Assembly: GCA_017472085.1 (NCBI GenBank) | Contig: JAFUQZ010000062.1 | Coordinates: forward strand, 20,627-84,626 | Direction of reading: 5' to 3' | DNA length: 64,000 bases | From: Akkermansia sp. | Lineage (GTDB): Bacteria; Verrucomicrobiota; Verrucomicrobiia; Verrucomicrobiales; Akkermansiaceae | Shown: positions 32,891 to 41,131 of the stretch, piece by piece | How positions within the stretch are numbered: position 1 is the first letter of the stretch | How the letters are laid out: every line of letters starts with the position of its first letter | The notes under the pieces: model-generated | What the model saw: the letters and a program-made list of their open reading frames with translations, nothing else | The model's database searches: none | What the model was told of the DNA's origin: nothing | Position numbers and translations under genes: made by a program

Positions 32891-34819
32891 ATGACTACTC
32901 TGTGCAAACTGAGGCTGTCGCACCTGATGGTGCTGGTGATGTCTCCTCTGCTGCGGGCAGAAGAAGACACACCGTCCCTGCTCGCTGCCGCCGGAAGTGG
33001 CGATGTTGCTATGGTGCAACAACTGCTGAGCAGAGGCGAAAATGTCAACCGTCCCGGTTTTGCGGATTATACGGCGCTGATGGAAGCCGCCTATCATGGC
33101 CGGGCAGAATGTCTCCGCGCCCTGTTGGCAGCCGGTGCTGATGCGAACAGGACGGATGCGTTTGACTGCTCTGCTCTCTCGTATGCTGCCCGGCGGGGAC
33201 ACGCGGATTGCGTTCGCCTGCTCTTAGCCGTACCGGGAATCGAGGTTAACAAAGGCGACAGGGATGGCGAAACTCCGTTATTCAAAGCTTGCCGGAACGG
33301 GCATACGGAATGCGCCCGCCTGTTACTGGAGATCCCGGGGATTGATATCAACTCCCGCAATCGAGAGGGGCTCTCCCCCTTTGCCGCTGCCTCTTTCTGT
33401 GCTGATACGCTGGCGCTGTTCCGCGCTTTCTCCGACAAGCTCTGCATCACAGCTGATGATTGGGAAATGTTCAGTCTGTACTGTCATGGAGATACCGCTA
33501 TCAGCATCGTTTTGCTGAGCATTCTGAACCCTGCCGATATTCCTCTCGCTCAGCTGGGATGGATGCTGTACGGCGAGCACCCGGAGCCCATTCTGAAAGC
33601 ACTTCTGGCCCATTCTTCATTTTGCCTGAATGAGCGAGATGCAGACGGGCAAACGCTTCTGCATTATGCAGTAAAAGACGGGAATGCAAAGGCCGTCAAA
33701 CTTCTTCTGGATGCGGGAGCAGACGTGAGCTGCCTTGATGGCTTTCACTGCTATGACCCGGAGTGTCACCATCTGATTCAGCAGGCAAGAACTGCCCGTG
33801 AACAGGAAATCCTGCTGAGCAGGTTGACACCCCTGCACCGTGCGATTATGCAGCAGAATCCTTCTGCCCTGCACGATCTGCTGCAGGCCGGAGCCGATGC
33901 CAATATGACAGATGCCGATGGCCGGACTGCGCTGCCTTTTGCTCTCGATTTCGTCAACGGAAGTAATCAGGATTGCCGGCAGAACTATATCCGCTGCGTC
34001 ACCATTCTCCTCTCAGCACCCGGGGTGGATGTGAACAGGAAAAACGGCATGGGAGACACCGCACTCCACCTGGCTGTGGAGGCAGAATCCGCGGAATGCG
34101 TGCAAGCGGTTTTGTCCGTGCCCGATGTCAATCTCAACGATAAAAACAGCGATGGCGACACGGCCTTACACATCGCCGCTGAACAGGCCGACGGGCAATG
34201 TCTGCAACTTCTGTTGCCCCTATCCGGGCTCAAGGTGAACGAGCGCGATTCTCTTGGAGAAACGCCTCTGTTGCGCGCCGCTCGGAAAGGGAATGCAGCC
34301 TGTGTACAATTACTGCTGTCGGCACCGGGTATTGATATCAGTCTACCCGATGAAAACGGCCGCACACCATTAACTGCTGCCGCAGCGCCGGGGCATCATG
34401 AATGCGTCCGTCTGCTGGCACAGGATGCGAGGGCAGACATCCTTGCCCGAAACGCACAGGGAATGACCGCGCTTCATTATGCCTGTTGCAACAAAAACGG
34501 CGCACATTGGCTTCCGTGGCTGCTCAACCGCCCCCTTGAGCCCGCTCTGCTGAATGCCCTGCTGGAAACAGCCGTCTGTTCCCAATCGTCGGAAGCAACC
34601 CAAATTCTGATGCAGCAGAAAGGGATAGATACAGACCTCGTTACCCATCTCATCCACAAAGCTGTGGAGCTTAATGACGCAGAAGTCCTCCGGCTGCTGC
34701 TCCGTGCCCCCGGAATACAACTCCGGCTGCCGGATATCCACACCGCGCTGCAATCGGCTGCGGAGCATCAGTATGCTGAGTGTGTGAAGGTCCTTCTGGA
34801 AGTTTCAGATGAGGAGTGA
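32891..34819 (+). CDS. Secreted ankyrin-repeat protein
   Basis: The 642-residue protein starts with a signal peptide (LSHLMVLVMSPLLRA) and then two ankyrin blocks. The first (about residues 28-170) has four or more repeats with clear TALMEAAYHGRAECLRALLAAGAD and TPLFKACRNGHTECARLLLEIPG. A non-repeat stretch follows, then a second block (about residues 310-530) with DTALHLAVEAESAECVQAVLSVPDVN and similar repeats. The C-terminus degenerates into looser helices. Ankyrin arrays bind proteins; a periplasmic or secreted location follows from the signal peptide. The GTG at 32834 lies inside the upstream inverted repeat, so ATG 32891 is the better start. Confidence 0.85.
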   Translation: MTTLCKLRLSHLMVLVMSPLLRAEEDTPSLLAAAGSGDVAMVQQLLSRGENVNRPGFADYTALMEAAYHGRAECLRALLAAGADANRTDAFDCSALSYAARRGHADCVRLLLAVPGIEVNKGDRDGETPLFKACRNGHTECARLLLEIPGIDINSRNREGLSPFAAASFCADTLALFRAFSDKLCITADDWEMFSLYCHGDTAISIVLLSILNPADIPLAQLGWMLYGEHPEPILKALLAHSSFCLNERDADGQTLLHYAVKDGNAKAVKLLLDAGADVSCLDGFHCYDPECHHLIQQARTAREQEILLSRLTPLHRAIMQQNPSALHDLLQAGADANMTDADGRTALPFALDFVNGSNQDCRQNYIRCVTILLSAPGVDVNRKNGMGDTALHLAVEAESAECVQAVLSVPDVNLNDKNSDGDTALHIAAEQADGQCLQLLLPLSGLKVNERDSLGETPLLRAARKGNAACVQLLLSAPGIDISLPDENGRTPLTAAAAPGHHECVRLLAQDARADILARNAQGMTALHYACCNKNGAHWLPWLLNRPLEPALLNALLETAVCSQSSEATQILMQQKGIDTDLVTHLIHKAVELNDAEVLRLLLRAPGIQLRLPDIHTALQSAAEHQYAECVKVLLEVSDEE

Positions 34820-34821
34820 CT

Positions 34822-35703
34822 TCACTTAGCACTTTTCGTAATGAGCACCACTCCTGCGGCTATCAGCAAGAGCGAGAGACACTTCTGCCAGGTAAGCATA
34901 TCCAGTCCCAGCAGAATCCCCACCGCAGCGGCAATGACGGGCTGCACATAGTTATAGGCCGCAACCGTGGGAGGGTCAAGACGCCTCTGGCCCACTATCA
35001 ACAACAGGTAACTGAAGAAAGAACCGCCTGCCACGACATACGAAACAGCAAAAAGCTCATGCATGCTGAACGCTGCCGACGACAGCGAGACCAGTCGCCC
35101 GCTCATCGGCAACAGTGCTATCGCTGCGGCAAACAGAAACAGCCACTTCATGACGGTCACCGGATGATACCGCCGCAACACCCCACCGAAAAAAACAAAA
35201 TAGCATGCTGCTGAAAACTGGGAAATCAGGCAGAGGGTATCACCCAGCGGGTGCCCGCTGATCCCGTCTCCCGACCCGAGTATCAGCACCAGCGCCCCGC
35301 CGGAGGCCAGCAGAAAGCCCGCCACACGAGGCAATGTCACGCGCTGGTGCAGGAACAGCGCCGCCAGAATAAAGGTCATCACCGGGGTGGAAGTGCCGAT
35401 GACACAGGCATTGGATGGTGAGGTGTACTGAATGCCCAGCACATATAGAAACTGGTTGATGAGCATGCCGCAAAGCGACATCCCCAGCAGCGGCAACCAA
35501 TCGTTGCGGGCAATTTTCTCCCGTGGGGTAAGCGGTGAGATAAGCCAGAAAAGCAAGGCCGCTCCGCTGACTCGGAAAAAAGCCAGCAGCAGGCCATCGA
35601 CCGCCCCATTCTGCATGGCAAGCTTGCACATGGGGCTCATCAGCCCGAACAGGAGAGCCGCCCCCAGCGTGCAGACGTGACCTTTGAGCAGATAATGGCG
35701 CAT
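34822..35703 (-). CDS. EamA/DMT-family transporter
   Basis: The 293-residue protein has ten hydrophobic helices in two EamA halves. The first begins [17 protein letters not shown] and contains [15 protein letters not shown]; the second begins near [24 protein letters not shown] and ends with [34 protein letters not shown], the usual closing motif. DMT transporters export amino acids or other metabolites; the substrate cannot be read from sequence. ATG 35703 is chosen over 35727 because a promoter lies directly before it. It converges on the ankyrin gene with a 2-base gap. Confidence 0.88.
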   Translation of the reverse strand: MRHYLLKGHVCTLGAALLFGLMSPMCKLAMQNGAVDGLLLAFFRVSGAALLFWLISPLTPREKIARNDWLPLLGMSLCGMLINQFLYVLGIQYTSPSNACVIGTSTPVMTFILAALFLHQRVTLPRVAGFLLASGGALVLILGSGDGISGHPLGDTLCLISQFSAACYFVFFGGVLRRYHPVTVMKWLFLFAAAIALLPMSGRLVSLSSAAFSMHELFAVSYVVAGGSFFSYLLLIVGQRRLDPPTVAAYNYVQPVIAAAVGILLGLDMLTWQKCLSLLLIAAGVVLITKSAK

Positions 35704-35711
35704 GCACCCGC

Positions 35712-35740
35712 ATTCTACCACAGCCACCCCTTTTCTTCAA
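35712..35740 (-). promoter_or_regulatory. Promoter of the EamA transporter
   Basis: On the minus strand: TTGAAG (35740-35735), 17 bp, TAGAAT (35717-35712), 8 bases to ATG 35703. It is divergent from the acetyltransferase promoter. Confidence 0.7.
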
Positions 35741-35765
35741 TGGCAAATCTGTTTCCCCACCCCGG

Positions 35766-35793
35766 TTGACGCGCCGTTTCATTGTGGTATAAT
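35766..35793 (+). promoter_or_regulatory. Promoter of the acetyltransferase gene
   Basis: TTGACG (35766-35771), 16 bp, consensus TATAAT (35788-35793), 7 bases to ATG 35801. A predicted leaderless start; the in-frame ATG at 35792 lies in the -10 box. Confidence 0.8.
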
Positions 35794-35800
35794 GAGGGGC

Positions 35801-36364
35801 ATGAAGAGCGAACGGGAACTGATGACTGCGGGCGAAATGTATGACCCCTTGGATTCGGAAATTGAGCGTCTCCGCAACCGCAGCCGGGATATTCTGGCGC
35901 GTTATAACGCCACTGCGCCGGAGGAGCGTGATACTCGAACCGCACTGATGAGCGAATTCCTGGGCAGACATGGACGCAATCTGTACATCGAACCGCCTTT
36001 TCGCTGCGACTACGGATGCAACATCCGCGTGGGTGACAACTTTTATTGCAACTTTGACTGTCTCTTCCTGGATTCTGCCCCCATCACCATAGGTGACCGC
36101 GTCATGCTGGGGCCGGGAGTACACATCTACACCCCCTGCCACCCTTTGCAGAAAGAGTTGCGAGCCACCGGCAAAGAATACGCCAAACCCGTGACCATCG
36201 GCAACGATGTCTGGATAGGCGGTCGCGCCATCATCTGCCCGGGCGTAAGCATCGGAAACGGAGCCGTCATCGGAGCCGGCGCGGTCGTGACCCGGGATGT
36301 GCCGGACAACTGCGTCGTGGCAGGTAATCCCGCGCGCATCATTCGCACCATTGAGCAGGATTGA
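35801..36364 (+). CDS. LacA/Maa-type sugar O-acetyltransferase
   Basis: The 187-residue protein acetylates a sugar hydroxyl from acetyl-CoA. It has an N-terminal helical Maa region ([31 protein letters not shown]) and a left-handed beta-helix of hexapeptide repeats. Typical elements are [21 protein letters not shown], the HP of YTPCHPL with the catalytic His, and [37 protein letters not shown]. Length matches maltose or galactoside acetyltransferases. The gene stops 16 bases before the first palindrome of an array. Confidence 0.93.
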   Translation: MKSERELMTAGEMYDPLDSEIERLRNRSRDILARYNATAPEERDTRTALMSEFLGRHGRNLYIEPPFRCDYGCNIRVGDNFYCNFDCLFLDSAPITIGDRVMLGPGVHIYTPCHPLQKELRATGKEYAKPVTIGNDVWIGGRAIICPGVSIGNGAVIGAGAVVTRDVPDNCVVAGNPARIIRTIEQD

Positions 36365-36380
36365 AGCCTGTCGCCCCACT

Positions 36381-36502
36381 CCTGCCAACGGCAGGAATTC
36401 TTCACCACAAGGCGCAAGCCCTGTTCATCTTTTATTATAACGCCCTCAGACCTTACCCCCCATCCTGCTCTGCGGAGCTTCGGCCGGCCTCGGCGAAGCT
36501 CC
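36381..36502 (+). repeat. Left palindrome array with TTCTTCACC linker
   Basis: Three short palindromes with different sequences: CCTGCC/GGCAGG (36381-36395), ACAAGG/CCCTGT with one mismatch (36407-36424) and GGAGCTTCG/CGAAGCTCC (36474-36502). The first two are separated by AATTCTTCACC, the complement of the GGTGAAGAA linker in the right-hand array at 38935-39124. The ACARGG hairpin and its flank (TTCACC before, TTCATCTTT after) recur in that array. Confidence 0.7.
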
Positions 36503-36565
36503 AACGGAGCGGAGACGGGTCAATCCGAATTCAACCCCAACGCCAAACCCATCCTTGCCCTCCGC

Positions 36566-39073
36566 ATGCCGGACGGCCGCAACCTCATCGTCAGCGGACG
36601 CACCTCCCATCAAATAGCCCTTGCAGACCCCACCGTCAAAGCCGTCAAAACCACCCTCATCGACTACAACTCTCTTCCCTTCGTAAATCGTAATTCGTCA
36701 ATCGTAATTTCAGAAAATGACTGGGTACGCATGACCAACGCAGGCGAACACATCATCAACCGCACCGCCACCACAGAACACTACCGCACCTACTTCACCC
36801 ACAACCCCATCACCCACGCCCAGGCCATCGAGCAGGGCCTCGTCCCCATCGACCCCAAAACAGGCCGCCCCTCCGCAGCCTACACCAAAGGCCGCCAACT
36901 CGCAGAAGCAGACCTCGCCGCCAAAGAACAGGCAGAACAGCAAGCCGCCGCCAAAGCCGCAGCAGAAACCAAAGCACAGGCAGAGAAAACCCTCCCCGGC
37001 AAAACCAAGTGGGCCACACCCACCAAAAAATCCAAACCACTTAGCGATTCCGAAACCAGGCAGACCCTCATCTCCGTGGCAGGAAAAACCGTCTCCACAG
37101 ACGGCATTCGCCCTGTCATCAGCCTCGTCACTATCCAGCGCAAGAAAGGCACAGAATACACTGTCGCCACAGACGGGCGCCGCCTTACCGTCCTTTCTCG
37201 CTCCACCACCGCACCCGACACAGAGACAGCCACAGAAGAATTCTACGACACAAAAGGCGTTCAATACAAACGTGGAGACCAGCCATACCCCAACTGGCGG
37301 CAGATTATCCCCCTTGTCAGCAAACATCGTGCATCAACAACCATCGACCTCTCCCACTACAGCTTCCTCGCCAAAGGCAGCGTGAAAGGCGGCTACACCA
37401 AGCGAATAGACTCACCATTCTTCAAAGACGGACAGCGCATCTTCTTCAACATCGGCAGCCATCGCGCCGCCATCAACCCCGTATTCATGCGCGACATCTA
37501 CAAACAGATGCAGCAACTCGGCAAAAAACTCGGCTTCCCCCCCACCCTCAAAGCCTATTACTTTGATAAAAAATCCCCGCTCCTCTTCACCGCAGAGCAC
37601 AACGGCAACACCTACCAGAGCGTCGTCATGACCCAGAGCGACCATGTTCTGGACGAAAACGGAAACAAAATGCGCAAAGGCGCCCACTACGTCTACAAAA
37701 CCCCGGACATCACCCCCGGCGACATCATCCTCGGCGAGCAGCCCACCATCTATGGAGAAGAAACCACACAGGACACAGGCTCATTCTCCCTCAGAGCTAA
37801 ACCCACCTACACAGTCGTCAACGACAACGTAGGCTTACAGGAACATCTGGACGATATAGTTACCCCTGTAGAAATTAACTTCACACCTACACGAAAGAAA
37901 GGAGGTGAATGGGTCAAGGAAGCACTCGACTACTACCTGCAAGAACTTGCCGGGCAATCACTTCCCATCGGCAATACAGGCTACACGTTGCACGTTAAAG
38001 CAACCAAGAACCGCGCAAAACTGGCTACCTATAATGCAAGTTCTCAACCCCGCTCGGAGGCATTTAAGAAGATTAAAGAAGTTATAGCTAAAGCTTATCG
38101 CATTGGTTCAGAAACATCAGAGTCCAGAGAGAAACAAAGTACAGAACGCGCTGACCGAGTAAAAAGAACCGCCACATTTGAGAGATTTGGTTATCCAGCT
38201 ATTATCAATGGCGAAACCTGTCTTATCTGGTTTACTGGTCAAACTAAGCAAGCTGATGCTAAAGATGTTCTGCTTGCTGAGACTGGAGTAACGGCTAGAA
38301 ATACCACGGGAGCAACGTCCCCCCTCGCTGCATCAAGTACAGATGGTGGAGATATTGCCCCCGCTACAGAAACTCTAGGCGATGCTCTCTCAAATGTCAA
38401 GGGCAAAATTAAAGGCATGCCCGAAATTATCAAGAACCCATCGCAGCAGGAGACTTCAGTCTCCTCACCCCAAGCCGCCCCCCTTGCCACGCCGGAGCAA
38501 AGCGGAGGCGGGACATTCTCCCTGCGCCGCCGCCCCGACCGCAACACCGCCGCCCTCCTGAACGAACAAGAGACCACCCTCCTGCGCGTAGCAAACTACA
38601 TCAAGCGCGAAGCACAGCGCACCGCCCGCGTACTGGGCGCAGACACAGAGAAACTCCGCGCAGGCGTCCACTACGCACAGGCAACCGCCATCATCACCGC
38701 GCTGGACAAATACATCTTCTCCCGCGACCTCATCACCCGCAACAGCGCAGAATACCGCCGCCTCCGCGCCCTGCGCAACTACGCAGAACAATACATCACC
38801 ATCGCAGGAAAAGGCAAACTCCCCACCCGCCGCGCCACCAAAGACGGCCACATCACCATCAAAGCCGCCATCCGCGAACTCCTCGAAACACAACTCCCCG
38901 CATCGTGTAACGCGCGTTCTTCGACCAAATGCCGTTTCACCACAGGGTGCAAGTCCTGTTCATCTTTCATCAAAAACTCGCTATCGCTCGCGGTGAAGAA
39001 CGCCCTGACGGGCGTGGTGAAGAATCGGCTCATGCCGATGGTGAAGAAAAGTGCCCCATGGGCACTTGGGTGA
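36566..39073 (+). CDS. Mosaic remnant of a mobile-element polyvalent protein with a sliding-clamp-like domain
   Basis: The frame is open from 36365, but no proper start exists there; ATG 36566 gives 835 residues. Both ends run through palindrome arrays, so this is probably a truncated gene. Residues about 160-358 look like domains 2-3 of the DNA polymerase III beta clamp: RPVISLV, TVATDGRRLTVL (cf. ATDGHRL), YPNWRQIIP, and a final NTYQSVVMTQ strand. Residues about 420-600 are an unassigned domain encoded by AT-richer DNA. FSLR motifs (SFSLRAK, TFSLRRR) flank it, as in large phage and conjugative-element polyvalent proteins. The last about 50 residues are array translation. Bases 36681-36710 hold a CGTAAnT-type repeat. 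Confidence 0.6.
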   Translation: MPDGRNLIVSGRTSHQIALADPTVKAVKTTLIDYNSLPFVNRNSSIVISENDWVRMTNAGEHIINRTATTEHYRTYFTHNPITHAQAIEQGLVPIDPKTGRPSAAYTKGRQLAEADLAAKEQAEQQAAAKAAAETKAQAEKTLPGKTKWATPTKKSKPLSDSETRQTLISVAGKTVSTDGIRPVISLVTIQRKKGTEYTVATDGRRLTVLSRSTTAPDTETATEEFYDTKGVQYKRGDQPYPNWRQIIPLVSKHRASTTIDLSHYSFLAKGSVKGGYTKRIDSPFFKDGQRIFFNIGSHRAAINPVFMRDIYKQMQQLGKKLGFPPTLKAYYFDKKSPLLFTAEHNGNTYQSVVMTQSDHVLDENGNKMRKGAHYVYKTPDITPGDIILGEQPTIYGEETTQDTGSFSLRAKPTYTVVNDNVGLQEHLDDIVTPVEINFTPTRKKGGEWVKEALDYYLQELAGQSLPIGNTGYTLHVKATKNRAKLATYNASSQPRSEAFKKIKEVIAKAYRIGSETSESREKQSTERADRVKRTATFERFGYPAIINGETCLIWFTGQTKQADAKDVLLAETGVTARNTTGATSPLAASSTDGGDIAPATETLGDALSNVKGKIKGMPEIIKNPSQQETSVSSPQAAPLATPEQSGGGTFSLRRRPDRNTAALLNEQETTLLRVANYIKREAQRTARVLGADTEKLRAGVHYAQATAIITALDKYIFSRDLITRNSAEYRRLRALRNYAEQYITIAGKGKLPTRRATKDGHITIKAAIRELLETQLPASCNARSSTKCRFTTGCKSCSSFIKNSLSLAVKNALTGVVKNRLMPMVKKSAPWALG

Positions 39074-39124
39074 AGAACTCAGCGCGCGGCGCTGAGTGGA
39101 GAAAAAAGTGAGCACCAATGGTGC
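38935..39124 (+). repeat. Right palindrome array with GGTGAAGAA linkers
   Basis: Different short palindromes alternate with a constant linker. The palindromes are ACAGG/CCTGT (38942-38959), CGCCC/GGGCG (39001-39014), TCGGC/GCCGA (39025-39038), AAGTGCCC/GGGCACTT (39049-39067), CTCAGCGC/GCGCTGAG (39078-39096) and GCACC/GGTGC (39112-39124). GGTGAAGAA stands at 38992, 39016, 39040 and 39069. The stop and last residues of the HAD gene on the other strand lie in this array. Confidence 0.85.
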
Positions 39125-39909
39125 AGCACCTGCATTACGCCCGGTTCTGTGGAGATGTATCCACCATTCGCTCGAATCCACGCCTGCACCTCCGGGTGGG
39201 CATCTGCCGGGGCTGCACAAAATGCACCGGGGAAACGCGAAAAGGCGTCTATATCGTTGTGTCCGTCGCCCATGATGAGGAGGCAATCGTTCGAGATTTG
39301 CCATTCTTCTGCCACGTGCGCGAGGGCAGAACCTTTGTGAAAGCGAGAGTCTGCCAGCCGCATGTAGCGCCCAGCCCGTTGCATGGAGACATCCGGGTGC
39401 TGCGTCATGAGCGGTTGCAGCAACGCGGCAAGGTCATCCATCGTGGCTCCGTCTGCGGCTTCCACGGAGAGGGGATCGGTCGGTGCAATAATCCACTCCA
39501 GATGCGGTGCGATACGGCGAATCTTGTCCAGCTCCGCATGCAGAAGAGGCTGCATTTTTTGTTGCAGGTGAGCAGCAGCTCTGTTGGCGGCTTCGTTATG
39601 CGAGACGTGCGGCTGTAGCTCGCCCTCCGCATCCGCAAGGTAGACAAAGCGCTCACAGGTGCAGATAAAATCCGGCAAAAAGGGCGCTATCGATGCCAAA
39701 TCGTCGAAAAGATAAGCCATGGTGCGTCCCGTGTTGATACCCCAGCGCACCCCTTGTGTGCGCCATTGCAGCATCAGCTCAAAAAAAGCCGGAGGAATGG
39801 GAGGTGCGGCATCACCCTGCCAGAGTGTGCCGTCAAAATCAAGTGAGATGAGCCAACGGCAAGTCACATGCTGAGGCAAGGCATGCCCCACCGGAAGGAA
39901 GCTGTCCAT
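39079..39909 (-). CDS. HAD-superfamily phosphatase, Cof/sucrose-phosphatase-like
   Basis: The 276-residue protein has HAD motif I as ISLDFDGTLW (nucleophile Asp), motif II as GINTGRT, a Lys in SRFHKGSAL and motif IV as IMGDGHNDIDAF. The large C2-type cap between motifs II and III is typical of subfamily IIB, which dephosphorylates sugar phosphates and similar small molecules. The last about 14 residues (after VMQVLHHW) are encoded by the palindrome array, so the natural C-terminus may have been replaced. It is 6 bases downstream of the OmpA-domain gene. Confidence 0.85.
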   Translation of the reverse strand: MDSFLPVGHALPQHVTCRWLISLDFDGTLWQGDAAPPIPPAFFELMLQWRTQGVRWGINTGRTMAYLFDDLASIAPFLPDFICTCERFVYLADAEGELQPHVSHNEAANRAAAHLQQKMQPLLHAELDKIRRIAPHLEWIIAPTDPLSVEAADGATMDDLAALLQPLMTQHPDVSMQRAGRYMRLADSRFHKGSALAHVAEEWQISNDCLLIMGDGHNDIDAFSRFPGAFCAAPADAHPEVQAWIRANGGYISTEPGVMQVLHHWCSLFSPLSAAR

Positions 39910-39915
39910 GTTGCT

Positions 39916-41118
39916 TTACTTTTTGACGGGTGCTTTATCCGGCTTGGCCTTGAGTCCCGTGGTGATGGACTTGCTGAGGGGTACTTTTACGCCCTTGGTG
40001 AGCTGCGCACGCACGGCGGTCTTCATGTCCACCTTGAAGGTACTGGGCATAGAGCCCTCCGGGATTTTATCACCTTTTTTCCTCATGTGGATTTCCACGC
40101 GACGGTTGAGGTTCTGCTGTTCCTTGGGAAGCCTGGTATCTGCCAGGGGGGCGCTGCAGCCGCAGGAGCGGATGTAGACGTTTGTCACCGGCACGTTGTT
40201 ACCGGAGAGCCATTCGCGCACAGCAGCCGCGCGCTGCATGCCCAGCAGGGCGTTGTAATCATCGCCGCCCACGCTATCCGTGTGACCTTCAATCAGGAAT
40301 ACCGTTTCCGGGTTCTTCTGGATGAGAGCCGCCAGCTGCAGCATGGTGATGCGCGCCGAATTCTTGAGCTGGCTCTCGTTGAATCCGAACAGCACGTCTG
40401 CACCCAGTCGAGCAACGCCGGACTTGGCGCTCAGATTGCCCTCTCCCAGCAAATCAGCCAAGCTACGGGTGTCGGCCGGCAGGTCTCCATGTCCCAGTTT
40501 GGCGGCAGACTCTCGCAGGTCTTTTTCCATGAGCGAGGAGGCCTCATCCACGGTTTCGGGCTGGGCTTCTACCGCAGCGACAACTTCGTTACTGTTCACA
40601 GGTGCGGGCTCGGGGATATCCAGCGCCTCACGAGGCACGGATTCCATTTGCAATGTACCCACATCCAGCTGAGCCGGCGGAATGTCGCTGATGGAGGGTG
40701 CGGATTCCTGCGTATAGACGGGCTCGGGCAAGGCAATCTCCGTTTTACCGGGGGCCATGACCAGTTCCTCCATCTCGGCGTCCAGGATGTCAATTTCCTG
40801 GGGTTCATGGGCAATTTCCTCCATTTCCTCGGGGGGAGGCGGCGGTTCTTCCGTCTTGGCCTCTTCCAGTTCTTCCTCCGGCTGTTGCTTTACAACAACG
40901 CGAATTTCCTCATCCTGCACTTTCTGCGGGATTTCAAAAAGTTGGCGGAAGTTGAATTCGATGACGGAGGGAGCCCACAGGAACACGACGATATGCAATA
41001 CAGCCGCAGCACAGGCCGCTCCCAGAGCGATGGGCAACATGTCGCGCTGCTTGGTCAGCTCGTAGCCTTCGCGGCGACGATTACCAACTCTGCGGGTTCT
41101 GGATGAAGATGATGACAT
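39916..41118 (-). CDS. Membrane-anchored Pro/Glu-rich protein with OmpA domain
   Basis: The 400-residue protein has a basic cytoplasmic start, one transmembrane helix (about residues 27-47: LPIALGAACAAAVLHIVVFLW), then an acidic Pro-rich region (KTEEPPPPPEEMEE), the layout of TonB. The C-terminal third is an OmpA/MotB peptidoglycan-binding domain: ADVLFGFNESQLKNSARITMLQ, FLIEGHTDSVGGDDYNALLGMQRAAAV and NLNRRVEIHM, with the Asp and Arg that hold diaminopimelate. It probably links the inner membrane to the cell wall. A basic tail (KVPLSKSITTGLKAKPDKAPVKK) follows. The start is ATG 41118; the in-frame extension to 41217 would overlap the upstream gene. Confidence 0.8.
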   Translation of the reverse strand: MSSSSSRTRRVGNRRREGYELTKQRDMLPIALGAACAAAVLHIVVFLWAPSVIEFNFRQLFEIPQKVQDEEIRVVVKQQPEEELEEAKTEEPPPPPEEMEEIAHEPQEIDILDAEMEELVMAPGKTEIALPEPVYTQESAPSISDIPPAQLDVGTLQMESVPREALDIPEPAPVNSNEVVAAVEAQPETVDEASSLMEKDLRESAAKLGHGDLPADTRSLADLLGEGNLSAKSGVARLGADVLFGFNESQLKNSARITMLQLAALIQKNPETVFLIEGHTDSVGGDDYNALLGMQRAAAVREWLSGNNVPVTNVYIRSCGCSAPLADTRLPKEQQNLNRRVEIHMRKKGDKIPEGSMPSTFKVDMKTAVRAQLTKGVKVPLSKSITTGLKAKPDKAPVKK

Positions 41119-41131
41119 GAGCGAAAATAAC

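Noticed and set aside
36566..39073. Intact single functional gene
   Set aside because: The frame has no proper start, both ends read through palindrome arrays and an intergenic-type CGTAAnT repeat lies inside it, so I treat it as a remnant although the frame is open.
38935..39124. CRISPR array
   Set aside because: The constant part is the 9-base linker and the variable parts are self-palindromic; spacers in a CRISPR are not palindromes and repeats are longer.
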